DNA from: Cyclostephanos tholiformis
Taxonomy: Eukaryota; Bacillariophyta; Thalassiosirophyceae; Thalassiosirales; Thalassiosiraceae
Assembly (NCBI GenBank): GCA_036939975.1
Contig: JALLPB010000282.1
Coordinates: 1-18,398, forward strand
Direction: 5' to 3'
Length of the DNA: 18,398 nucleotides
The notes under the pieces are model-generated. The model was not told the DNA's origin. It saw nothing but the letters and a program-made list of their open reading frames with translations, and did not search any database. The translations under genes were made by a program, and so were the position numbers. This document shows, in pieces, positions 9,111 to 18,398 of the stretch. Positions within the stretch are counted from its first letter, which is position 1; each line of letters starts with the position of its first letter.

Positions 9111-11249
9111 ATGGTTTACGGCTCCGGTAGAGGACCGGCGGTGAACGAGGTCGAGCTGGAATCCTTCGTCATCACACTATCATCATTGCCGGCCGAGGAA
9201 TGGCAGAAGCGTCTAACCTCGCTTAGGGGGCTCGTGAATTCCATCCCGGATTACTCCACGACGCCATCGTCGGACGATGGCATTGACGATGTCGACGTTG
9301 GCTCTGCCGACGTCGTTGCCGCCTGCGCGTCTCCTTCATCCTCCTCATCATACGATTTGCACAACAACAACAATTATAATAATAATAGCAGCGACGATCA
9401 AATCGCCATCCCATGGTACCGTGGTACCGCTCGCCGCTCGCCGACCTCGGTGCGACAACTTACATCGCCGCTGAGGACCCTCCTCCTCGATGCCCAATCA
9501 GCAGTGGTGAAGGACGCGACGGAATTGATCAGGTTGCTCGTGACGGTTAAACTGCAGCCCCATCCGTCGTCACTGATGATGGATTGGGCAGAAGGAGGAA
9601 AAGGAATAAATGGCCGCATGCACGAAGCGTATCAGACCGGCAAAGGGGCATTGGAAACTATAAACGGTGGTGCCGTGGATGTCAAGGTAAGGATTCAATG
9701 GCAGGAGGATCCCCCCCGGCATTTGTGGAGCGTCTGCTCCTCAGGGATCTCTTACCCTCCATCCTCGATCTGTCGAAACAGACGGTCAAGGTCATACGGA
9801 CCTACGGGGTGAATATGATGATCGACATCCTCCTGCATTGCCACGTTAAGTTCTGTGTGGTGGTCTTGTTAGAGCGAATGAAGACACATCAAAATGGCAC
9901 TGTGAGGGAAGACTGCGCCAGATACCTACGATGCATATTAGAAACTTGGCCATGGGATCCGACTGATAACCCTAGTGTCGAAGGTAAGATTGCGGTGATC
10001 GAAGGCATTGTAGTCGTCAACAGTCGCAAGGATGAGAGGCTGTCATTGGATTTGACCAGGCAGATTGGATTGGGACTCAGAAGGACGCTATCGGACCCGA
10101 CCAATCCAGTACGTGAGGAGGCCAAGTGCGGCTTCGAGGTCCTGTTCCGATGGTTCCGTCCAATTTGGGACGAGGTCATGAGTTCTGGTGTCATTCGGGA
10201 CATACGTTTGCGGAAAAAACTGTTAGAGATGGCGGCGTCGCGCTTGGATGGGAATTTGTTCAATGACATGGCGTCCCTGAGTGAGATGTCGCTGAACAGT
10301 GCAGTCAGCGGTCTCTCCTATGCGAGTCACAAGAGCAATGTGTCTCATCTGTCGGCAACTTACGCCTCGCGTGGCATGACCAACAATGGTGTGCCATCCG
10401 TCATTGGAACGCCCAAGGTCAGTCCGAGGGCACGGTCAAAGATGGGCCATTCGTCATCTACGTCATCTCCCAGTTACATGCGGGATACTGGATCATCCGC
10501 AATTAGGGCGGTTGAGCAGGGGAAGATTCAATCAAAGGAGGCATCGGATAAATACTCGATTAACAAGTACGTGACATCTATGGGACATGTGATATCAACA
10601 CCAAGAACACCAAATCCAAGACGTATATTTTCAAAGCCCATACCTTTATACGGAGAGGAGGAGAATGCTATGACTGCTCAACGGCCATTCACTTCAATTT
10701 TGCAAATGCCATGTCGTCATCCAATGACTCCTGAATCTCGAGATCTGACATCCACGGAGATTCTGAGGAAGAGACTCAGCCATCGTATATTGGGTATACA
10801 ACCAGAAGTTCACGAGCGCATCCAATCTCCTGTGCAGCAGTTGAGCTGCATCGACGAGACAGAGGATTGCAAGGAGGCACCCGCCACTACAACAAAAGTT
10901 GCCCATCCGATCGAAATTACCACAGTTGCACTGGAAGTGATCTTCGCTCACTTATCTCACATTGAGCAGATCGAGCAATTCATCGCCAAGGAGAAAGATT
11001 TGCTGCTTGACTTGAATAAAAAGGTTGGTATATCCATCACTGATAGGACATTGGCATTGGATATGGAATGACGTCTACGTGTCCTGTTGGAAGATCAAGT
11101 TTGTGATTATTTTGAGTCGGTTCACACATGTGCGCATAAGTCAAGGGACCGCTTCAATCGCAAGTGTCACGGAAAGCCCACTATCGCCACACCAACCAGA
11201 CCTAAAAGTGCAGAGAAATCTCAAGGATGCATTCGATGCACCTTCTTGA
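9111..11249 (+). CDS. CLASP-like microtubule-associated protein (TOG domain), frame-disrupted
   Basis: CLASP proteins bind tubulin through TOG (HEAT-repeat) domains and stabilise microtubules. The first frame (9111 to about 9715) shows a HEAT helix pair with AEEWQKRLTSLRGLVN (residues 28-43), a Ser/Asn-rich loop, then LRTLLLDAQSAVVKDATELI (121-140). The second frame (about 9713-11071) continues with LLLRDLLPSILDLSKQTVKV, VREDCARYLRCILETWP and NPVREEAKCGFEVLFRWFRP, the order and spacing of a CLASP_N TOG domain. A Ser-rich linker (SLSEMSLNS, SSSTSSPS) follows, then a C-terminal helical stretch ALEVIFAHLSHIEQIEQFIA. The two frames meet near a C7 run (9711-9717), and a TGA lies at 11069-11071 inside what still looks like coding sequence. 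With one TOG and about 650-700 residues it is short for a CLASP. It may be a real gene with assembly errors, a gene with unusual introns, or a young pseudogene. Confidence 0.75.
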
Positions 11250-11789
11250 AATATGTTATATGGTAAATAGCATCTTATCACATTGTATGCACCGTTCATC
11301 CTTATCAGTTCCTGCTTTCATAAGGTAGACATATTGTGAGATTCTATGCATAATCATGTTTTATTATCTTTTGCCCATTGATTCTGCTGAGAGATAAACG
11401 AATAATGCTGTTGCCTCAGTGACTAATTCAAACATGGATGAATGAGTGAATGGTTGACTTTATTTGCGGAGGGTGGTGTGTATACTCTAACAAGATATGA
11501 TACCAAAACTCAAATTAAGAAGCAACCCAACCCTACCGGGAAAGAGAAGCTACCTTCGGATGAATTCATGGTTACTTAGCGATGACATGGTAGCATTCCC
11601 AACACTCCAAGAAGCTAAAAAATAGGAGGGTAAAGCACCCCCAGACCCATTCCCACTCGGGTCAGGGACAAAAATCCTGGTCAGAAACAATGGGATAAAT
11701 AGAACCGTATCTAACTAAAAAATCCCTAAAATAGCTATTACCATGAATTAATACCTACATTAATTTAACTGCCATGCTTGATGAGACAA
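11250..11789. other. Intergenic, no gene found
   Basis: About 540 AT-rich bases downstream of the CLASP-like gene. All frames are short and stop-laden. It probably contains the CLASP-like 3' untranslated region. No tRNA-like fold, repeat array or transposon end was recognised. Confidence 0.5.
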
Positions 11790-13260
11790 GCCCCAAAGCA
11801 CACTCTGCACAGATCTGTCCCAGAGGCACATGAACAGTACCCCGTGTCAATTTAAAGCAAATGGAGCATGGGTGGATGAGATATTCCATCTTAATTCATC
11901 TGGATTGGTGTTTGTAGTCATCCCATTTTCCACTAATTTATCCCACTTTTAAATGACAAACCACATTTGAAGCACCCCGATGGCACCAAGGAGGCTTGCA
12001 GCTATTTTTGTCCAGCGTCCTGTGCAAAGACATTATTGTAACATAATATGCATCACAATAACAATGAAAGAGAATACATACACCATCATCAACTACATGT
12101 GGGTTTCCATCTCACCTAGTTGCTTCCCATTCATGTGGTGGTACAGGTAGTCTCCCAGGACACCCTTTGGCCAGTACCACATTTTTTAAATCAAAAGCTG
12201 ACTGTAAACTCTATCTTGGTGGAGTGCCATGATACCCACTGCCACACAAAAACCGCTGTCTCCCATCATCACCTTTCCTGACTGGTGGATTGGCTCTGCC
12301 ATCTCTAGCAGCAGCTCAGCCATGTTCTTGTATCCCTTCTCCTCCCACCACATCAGAAAAGCAAACCAGTCATTTGGTAGCTTTGCCTGATCCTTGCCCT
12401 CAATGACCTTGACCAACCACATAATCATTTTCCTGTCCTTGCCATCGACTATCATATGTCATGCATTGCCAAATGGCCATGGTTTCCATGGGAGGATCAT
12501 AAATCCCAGACAGAACTTGTAGAGCCAACTGCTAATTGACTCATCAATGCAGTTTAATCATGGTGTACAATAGTTGCAAGTGTAATGCTCATTGAAGGCT
12601 TCTATCCTCTCCTTCACCTCAACAACAATGGCTCCTCCTTCAAGGTGTACCAGGTGTAGTATGCAATCTCAAAGAACCAGTTGCACAAGATGTACCTGTT
12701 AAGCTGGAAAGGAGCCCCTTCAAACATGCTGATGGGTGCCAATGACCACCACATCTGCCAAAAAAAGTAACAACCCAGCCAAACATGAAACTCCTGCAGG
12801 GTCACCTTTGTTGTCAGGTGCTTCTTCATCTCGGGGATGACAACACCAACAATGTATTCCTCTGGAAAGCACAGCATCCAAAAGAGGGTGAGCTTGTCCA
12901 TCTCCACAATCTCATCCTATCAATGAGATATGAACTGGTCTTTGAGGTTGGTCAAGTTCTGCTCCCTCCTTGGGAAAATTGTTATCATTTCCCACAGCCC
13001 ATTATCCAGCTGAAAATGAATTTCTGTGTTTTGGGACACTGGCTTATTGTCACCATCCACCGTAATCCCCTGTTACAAGAAAGCTCTTTGATTTTCTCCC
13101 TTGCTGTGAGATCATTGACACCAACATTTGGGATGATTATGTTTTAACCCAAAGCTCAAAGCTCATATGTTTCTGCCAGTTGTTGATTTGGCACATTTGT
13201 TGTCTCATGTGTCTACATTGGAAACAAGGGCACAGTGGGTGCCATGTGAACCTAAATTAA
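11790..13260 (-). mobile_element. Decayed piggyBac-type transposase
   Basis: Read on the minus strand, successive frames reproduce a piggyBac (DDE_Tnp_1_7) transposase in order, broken by stops and frameshifts. The N-terminal part has VGVNDLTAREKIKEL, then NGLWEMITIFPRREQNL. It continues with CFPEEYIVGVVIPEM, TLQEFHVWLGCYFF and SMFEGAPFQLNRYI. Next come NCIDESISSWLYKFC...KPWPFGN, VIEGKDQAKLP and GKVMMGDSGFCVAVGI, then MWYWPKGVLGDYLYHHMNGK. Two expected catalytic aspartates survive, in CIDES (codon 12543-12545) and GDSGFC (12258-12260). A CSIC...ICAEC pattern (11868-11800) may be the remains of the C-terminal zinc-binding domain. At least five stops interrupt it, so it cannot make a working transposase. 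Terminal repeats and TTAA target duplications could not be assigned in this AT-rich DNA. Confidence 0.85.
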
Positions 13261-14070
13261 GGAATGCAAAGGAGGTAGCAGTCATGCATCTTTCTGTTGA
13301 CAATGGAGCAAGATGGCCCCTTTTGCAAGTTAATCACATTGTTGGTCTTGGGGATCATCCGGGAAGAATTGAAATATAACTAACAACCCCAAATGTTGGC
13401 TCCAGCCTTTGTCAAACTTTAATATTATCTGAGTTATATTTGCTGAGATGAATCCCTTTGAAAAAAAAACACAAATTCATGGTAAAATGATGAATTCATG
13501 GTAGGTGGCTGAAAATCCAGCATGAGTAATGCCATTATAGCTATGGATGGTCATGGTCACCACCAGACACTTTTTTCAGTAGCTATGTAATAGTACTCTT
13601 ATTTTTGCCCATTTGCAGACTTTGATAGCACAATATTCTCAGCTTGCTTGCATGATCTCTTTACAGGCTTTGGTCAATATCCTAGTCATTAAACTGGTAA
13701 GGTAATGTGTACTTACTTTTACCATGTAAACTTTGGCTGATATTACCTGACCCACATACCATTGGAAAAGGAAAACTGAGACTGTCCTCTTTCTCCCTCC
13801 TGATGTGGTGCAAGCCAATGTGGGTCAAAAGTTACACTCCTAACCCCTCCTTAAGGTTAAACTTGTTTGCTACTTGTACTCTCTTTTAGGTTTGTACCAT
13901 CTGCAGGAACTGATGCAGGACATGAAAAAAAGGCCTCTCACAGGCATTGGAATTGTTAGTGACCCCTCTTATTGAATCCATGAAAAACAAGCAAGAAGGA
14001 AAAAGTTGATTATGGCAGAAATGGCCATAGCAATCAATGTTTCAGTTGAGGGGGGGCGGGGTAATATCAT
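13261..14070. other. Non-coding stretch, nothing recognised
   Basis: No gene is supported. Short open frames occur on the plus strand (about 13167-13379 and 13707-13889), but the first is antisense to the start of the transposase remnant and the second matches nothing known. A G-rich tract (about 14049-14061) closes the segment. Confidence 0.45.
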
Positions 14071-14091
14071 ATGGGAAGGTCCTCTATGTCT

Positions 14092-14590
14092 TGGTTGAGA
14101 ATTTCAATTTTGGATTCCAATTTCTGGGAGCAGTGGAATTTGGAATTCTGTGACTCCATTCAGAATTCCAACAATTTCAATAAAAAAAAACTGAAACTTG
14201 CATACATTTTCTTTTGTGGTGTCAGTATGATTTGTCACTTTAGTACCAATTCCAATGTATACCCAAATACTCAATGTCAGAAACCACTTGCCGCCAGATG
14301 CTCCCACCAAAAGGACTTTTACTGAGTTCACTTGCTTTCTCATCAAAATTCAGAAGAAGTCTTTTTGGTGGGTCAATATAGCCATGCCTCCATCCTTAAA
14401 AAATCATAACATCCAGAGGAATCGGAAAATTTATGATGGGAACATAATTCTGAATACAAAAAAATGAAGGAACATGAGTTCTGATCAGGGGAAAAGTGAA
14501 ATTTAAAAAACTGTCAAAAAAGGTCCAAAAACTGGAATTCCACAGAATTCTGGCGGAATTCCACCAGACTTCCTAACTGAGCCTTGTGTC
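14092..14590. repeat. GAATTC-rich segment with possible inverted ends
   Basis: Left side has GTGGAATTTGGAATTCTG and CAGAATTCC within about 14131-14170. Right side has GGAATTCCACAGAATTCTGG and CGGAATTCC at about 14535-14563, which is partly the reverse complement of the left. The roughly 500-bp spacing and imperfect inverted similarity would suit a degraded MITE-like element, but the ends are not clear enough to define it. No transposase lies inside. Confidence 0.35.
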
Positions 14591-15284
14591 TTAGAGATGA
14601 TGGTGTGTTTAGTATTTGCATGCTGCAGACCAGTAGTTTTTAAGATGTGTTAGATACTGTTTAGCAGTGCTAATCTTCATCCTCACCATTCTTGCTCTCT
14701 AACTTGCTCTCAGACTCATCCTTGCTCTTGCATTCATTGTCATATTCTAGCCAATTGCTCTTTTCTGCCTCCTCCATGATCATGATTTCCTTGTGGTCAA
14801 GATTGTTGTCATTGTGGTGGCAACTGGAGGGGTGAAGGAGATAGCTGGCTGCTCTCATTTTTTTAGATAATGAGCATTTTTATGTTGCTTCATTGCAGCA
14901 GTGGATATTGTCAACATTGTGCCAACAGATGTGCCAACAGGAGGTGATTCTTTGTCAGGATTTCTCTTTGATTGGCCAACAAAGGGGGTTCTCTCAATGT
15001 TGTCATTCACAGCCCATCTCTGTTGCTGCTAAGAGCAAGTTGGTGGCATCAGCAGCATTGAATCGCTGGGGCCACATACCTCTCATTTAGTCTTTGAGGT
15101 ACAAGATACTAGTTGTGGCTTCTAGAAATAGAACCAATGGGGGTGCTGAATCAAAGGACAAAAAATACTATGTTCAACCCATGGCAGGCTGGGGCACAGA
15201 GGAGGATGGAGGGTGGATCACATTCTTCTGTTGGAAGGAGTACCATTGGGGACAAACTATTTTTACTTTCAACCTGGCAGGGGA
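14591..15284. other. Region without a supported gene
   Basis: Two weakly protein-like stretches are present. A minus-strand frame at 14670-14858 has an acidic end (DESESKLESKNGEDED). A plus-strand frame starting near 14901 reads VDIVNIVPTDVPTGGDSLSG. Neither matches a family I know, and both are short. They may be relics of mobile-element proteins. Confidence 0.35.
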
Positions 15285-15502
15285 AAAGGGGGGAAAAGAA
15301 AAAAAATGGGGAAAATGGGGAGGAGGAGGAGGAGGAGGAGGAGGAGGAGGAGGAGGACAAGGAGGACAAGGAGGACAAGGAGGACAAGGAGGACAAGGAG
15401 GACAGGGATGACAAGGATGACAAGGAGGACAAGGAGGACAAGGAGGACAAGAAGGACAAGGAGGACAAGGAGGACAAGGAGGACAAGGAGGACAAGGACC
15501 AC
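15285..15502. repeat. Purine-strand minisatellite: (GGA)n then 9-bp units
   Basis: About 13 GGA triplets (15319-15357) are followed by roughly 16 units of the 9-mer GGACAAGGA (15355-15500), with single-base variants such as GGGATGACA near 15407-15423. The plus strand is almost entirely purine except for the C of each unit. Because 9 is divisible by 3, all three frames stay open and give long runs of Glu/Lys/Asp, Arg/Thr or Gly/Gln. The open frames across it (for example 15113-15733) are therefore by-products of the repeat and not evidence of a gene. Confidence 0.92.
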
Positions 15503-16558
15503 AGACACCATCCTCCTGCCTGTCCAGTGCCGCCCCTTACCACCTGCCCTCCTCTGTCCCCCATCCTGGGAATCTTTTTAACCCTCCTCACTCAACCTTC
15601 ACCCCCTCTGCCCTCCCCCCCTGGCCCCTTCCTATCCATCCTTGATTGCCGGACTCTGGATCTGGGGAGAGTGAGGACTCTGACACTACTGAGAATGATC
15701 ATTCTTTGGAGAATGAGGCAGAGAAATTTATGAGAGGGGGAAATCACACTAAACACAAAGAATAATAAAACAAGTAATTGAGAACTAAACATTGTATTCT
15801 TGCAGCTAACATATCTAGCAAAACTTGCAGTCATTCCATTGTTTGAAGACATAGACTTTATAAAAACATCCCAAGAGTCCCCAGATTTTCCTAATTTTTC
15901 ATATTCAAGCCCATCCCAATCATTATGCTCAAAAATGAACTGAGAGAGATGTGCACAAAAATCAGGTGAAAACTACTTGGGCCAACCCCAAGCCACAAAA
16001 AAACTGAAACGATTGAAATTTTAATCCCTGCTTAATTGATATTGTTTCTACATAGATTACCAAAGAATACAAACTAACGATGAAAAAATTAAAGCCCATT
16101 GCCAACAGGGTGCTTGCCAGTTCATATGAGCACCATGACATCATTCCTAAATATGGGTGAGATGGACTGATGGAATTCCATCTCATAGACTGAATTCTGT
16201 CAGTTGAGCAGATGAACAAATTATTTTTCATAACAATTTTAGAGAGAGTATTGTGTGGCTCCTGAAATCATTCTAATTTAAAACTCCAACGTTCATTTCT
16301 AAATCCGTACAAAGTCATATTGCATCATACAAGCTTAACCCCTATTGCCCACTGTGAGATTTTATTTCCCCATTTGTACTAATCCTACGTAGTACACTAC
16401 ATATGATACTTACCCCCACCGCCATAGGCTAATGGCACTTGGTTTGGGCATCACATTTGTCAGGGGCAAGTAATACGGTATAATATACACATTAAAAAGT
16501 GTTAGATGTTAGATTTATAACTACTGGGCATGATTTACATGGCTTCCTCATTTTAATT
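15503..16558. other. Intergenic, pyrimidine-rich then AT-rich
   Basis: Immediately after the purine array the plus strand turns strongly pyrimidine-rich (about 15508-15645). A short acidic plus-strand stretch (SGESEDSDTTEN, around 15665-15700) follows, then AT-rich DNA without a gene. Confidence 0.45.
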
Positions 16559-16866
16559 GCCCCTTTTTGTATGGTCATCCTCCACTAGTAACTTGCCAAC
16601 TATGTTGTCATTAGTAACTGCAACTGTGGCATTGCACAATTCTGCTCCCTTTGGCCTCCATTAGCACCTTTAGAGACTGCCATTTGTCCTATGAAAAATC
16701 AAGGACAGCTGCAACCACCTCCAACATGATCCCCCCCAAAACAGTGGTATTGCCCTTCCCCTGCACTCCCCTCCTTGTCAAGTTGTCTTTTTTTGTTGTG
16801 GCCTCTTATTTTGCATTGGTTATTGCACTTTATGCAACCTCCATTGGCAGCTGTCTAAGACTATGA
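16559..16866 (-). pseudogene. Antisense protein-like relic, family unknown
   Basis: On the minus strand one frame reads for about 95 codons with only two or three stops and a protein-like composition. Examples are VLGGIMLEVVAAVLDFS, a stop, then DKWQSLKVLMEAKGAELCN and TVAVTNDNIVGKLLVEDDH. Alternating hydrophobic and charged residues suggest helices. I do not recognise it. It could be a decayed mobile-element or host gene exon. The opposite strand is also open for 71 codons, so chance cannot be excluded. Confidence 0.3.
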
Positions 16867-17700
16867 TATAATTTTTAATTTATTTTTGGTTGGTCAGTTC
16901 TCTGCCCTGAGCTAAGAGATAACATCCCCCATATCTCTGCCCTGGTTGCACACCCTCACCAATACTCCTCCTACCACCTACCACAAACACCAACTTTTGG
17001 TTGGTTGTTGTATTGGTATGGCCATATGGCAGCCATTTAAGGCCAAGGCACTGTCCCTCTCTCTTTTGTTTGACACGTTTCACTTCACCCCCCCCCCAAA
17101 AAAAGAGAACTGGTGACATTAAGGAGAAACAAACCCACCATTGGGCAGTTATAACAGATCATATGTTCCTCAACTTCACTCATGATGAATATTTTGGGTG
17201 GTGTGGTGGGGTACAGTTGTGCTGGTCAATGGGGACACTGTCTTCAACCTAGTTGCAGCAGGTGATAATGCATTGATTACTTTTGGGTGGGTGGGGGCTG
17301 TCATTCCATTGATTGCCTTCTTGTAGGCATGGCAGATGACCATCTACTCTGCCTAGTTGGAACTCTCTTTGAGAGTGAATTTAGTGACATGCATTGCCTC
17401 AGGGATTGATGCCTCTCTGCACCTAATTTTGAAGGCAATGGCAAGTGTGATGCACTTATCCTTGCGACCACCCCTTCCAAGAATCATGTGATATTTTTCT
17501 GGCCTTACTTCTTGTGGTAAATCTATGATACCAAATAATTCCCTCAACCCCACTAATTGGGGGTATTAGATTGAGCTATTGAGGATTTAGGTCTTAATCA
17601 CTGAATGACGGTCAATTTTTCAAAAAAAGTGTTAGAAAAGTACCCAATGCATAATCTGGGTTAAACTGGGGCTAAGGGAATTGTCGTACTTTTTATTTAC
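16867..17700. other. Intergenic, no gene recognised
   Basis: A minus-strand frame at 17353-17553 contains a basic-rich segment (ILGRGGRKDKCITLAIAFKI) with coding-like composition but no recognisable family. A C9-11 run followed by A7 lies near 17089-17104. Nothing else is supported. Confidence 0.35.
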
Positions 17701-17712
17701 CTACCTAGGTAG
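17701..17712. other. Perfect 12-bp palindrome
   Basis: CTACCTAGGTAG is identical to its reverse complement. It lies 38 bases before the 11-bp repeat arrays. It could be a binding site for a dimeric protein, or chance. Confidence 0.4.
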
Positions 17713-17749
17713 TTTTTGTGTGTCATACATACCAGGGCATTGAAACTTG

Positions 17750-17891
17750 TACAGAGCTTGTACATACAGAGCTTGTACAGAGCTTGTACAGAGCTTGAAC
17801 AGTTGTATTTTTTTACCGAACATATGTAGCTTAGTACTGTAGACCACTACAAGCTCCATACAAACTCCGTACAAGCTCAGTACAAGTTTTG
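17750..17891. repeat. Two 11-bp repeat arrays in opposite orientation
   Basis: Left array: TACAGAGCTTG at 17750-17760, 17765-17775, 17776-17786 and 17787-17797. Right array: TACAAGCTCCA (17848-17858), TACAAACTCCG (17859-17869), TACAAGCTCAG (17870-17880) and TACAAGTTTTG (17881-17891). The core GAGCTTGTA of the left is the reverse complement of TACAAGCTC on the right. A spacer of about 50 bases separates them, so the transcript or single strand could fold into a register-shifting hairpin. Confidence 0.85.
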
Positions 17892-17911
17892 CACAAAAAA
17901 TATGTTTCCAA

Positions 17912-18023
17912 GTTGTAGGAAAATCAAACTTGTACCTGAGTTGTTGGGGGTGACCTAGGAACTCATGGCTTTTACACCAGGTGTATCCGAGTTGTAGAAA
18001 AATCAAACTTATACATGAGTTGT
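17912..18023. repeat. 33-bp direct repeat, 79-bp offset
   Basis: GTTGTAG followed by AAATCAAACTT and GAGTTGT occurs at 17912-17944 and 17991-18023 with a handful of substitutions. Copies contain ACTTGTAC or ACTTATAC, related to the arrays just upstream, so the whole 17.74-18.06 kb block probably arose by repeated local duplication. Confidence 0.75.
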
Positions 18024-18059
18024 ACATTTTTTAACAACTATTGTACATGTTTCTAGCTA

Positions 18060-18398
18060 TCATACAAGTTCCGAGCCAGTGGCATCACTTATTTTATCAT
18101 GCCTGTTTGCACGTTCACAAAAGCCCAAAAAAAATCATATGATAGCACTCTTACTTCACACTCTCATCAAAATTTTGACTGCATTAAGTAAAATGATTAG
18201 CATATCAAAATGGGTATTAACTCAAGATCAAAGGAAATTGCCTTTTTGTAGCTAAGATAGCTGTTAATATCCCTATTATCAAAAAGTGAGATATTCAAGG
18301 GTTATCCAAGCACAAGCTTACCTGTTACTCATTACTCACAACAATCTATCTCTAACACAATAGACCCCATAAATTAGATCAGTTCCTTATCACCATGT
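18060..18398. other. AT-rich end of window, nothing recognised
   Basis: No open frame of note, no repeat array and no RNA gene signature was seen in these last bases. Confidence 0.45.

Noticed and set aside
9687..9704. 18-bp intron in the CLASP-like gene (GTAAGG...GCAG)
   Set aside because: Too short for known splicing in this kind of organism, and a multiple of three, so it would not correct the frame.
12785..13147. 120-codon plus-strand frame
   Set aside because: It is antisense to the piggyBac transposase remnant, whose motifs explain the region.
15151..15591. Minus-strand Ser/Leu-repeat protein across the same array
   Set aside because: Same repeat artefact on the opposite strand.
15113..15733. 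206-codon Glu/Lys/Asp-rich protein
   Set aside because: All frames are open through the 9-bp repeat, and the flanks lack coding character.
17701..18027. 108-codon minus-strand frame
   Set aside because: Generated by the 11-bp and 33-bp repeats; residues such as repeated VQALY reflect the DNA repeat.

Overview
This window is eukaryotic nuclear DNA from a protist, most likely a microalga of the stramenopile or diatom type. I infer this from short GT-AG introns of about 87-145 bp inside otherwise compact genes, from the mix of eukaryotic families present, and from the contrast between a gene-dense block and AT-richer, repeat-laden flanks. The taxon is an inference and only moderately secure. 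No bacterial operon, CRISPR array, rRNA, tRNA or viral gene was recognised.

Layout. Positions 1-2040 are non-coding and repetitive: a 232-bp unit present twice in tandem, GTT/GGTGTC-rich simple sequence, a cluster of GC hairpins and an 11-bp array. Positions 2079-2615 (+) hold the spliced 5' part of a TMEM144-type multi-pass membrane transporter gene that stops about a third of the way through the expected protein. Converging on it from the minus strand is a large three-exon gene for VPS41 (2695-7540, predicted 1537 residues), a HOPS tethering-complex subunit. It appears to lack the usual C-terminal RING, so both convergent genes look abbreviated at the same junction. Next (minus, 7855-8694) is a three-exon gene for a small unrecognised protein with a C-terminal membrane segment. 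Across a roughly 415-bp divergent promoter region with 22-bp repeats and a C-rich tract lies a CLASP-like microtubule-associated protein gene (+, 9111-about 11250). It shows a reading-frame break at a C7 run and an in-frame TGA near its end.

Positions 11250-18398 have no intact gene that I recognise. The best-supported content is a decayed piggyBac-type transposase on the minus strand (about 11790-13260) that still shows two DDE-type aspartate motifs. The rest holds a GAATTC-rich segment with possible inverted ends, a long purine-strand minisatellite (GGA then GGACAAGGA units), an antisense protein-like relic, and two 11-bp repeat arrays facing each other near 17.75-17.89 kb.

The genes do not form a pathway. 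VPS41 works in late-endosome and vacuole fusion, CLASP in microtubule stabilisation, and the TMEM144-like fragment would belong to a membrane transporter. The main interest is structural: apparent gene breakage at a convergent junction, an internal duplication in VPS41, possible lesions in CLASP, and transposon and repeat remains around the gene island. No previously undescribed multi-gene system could be supported.
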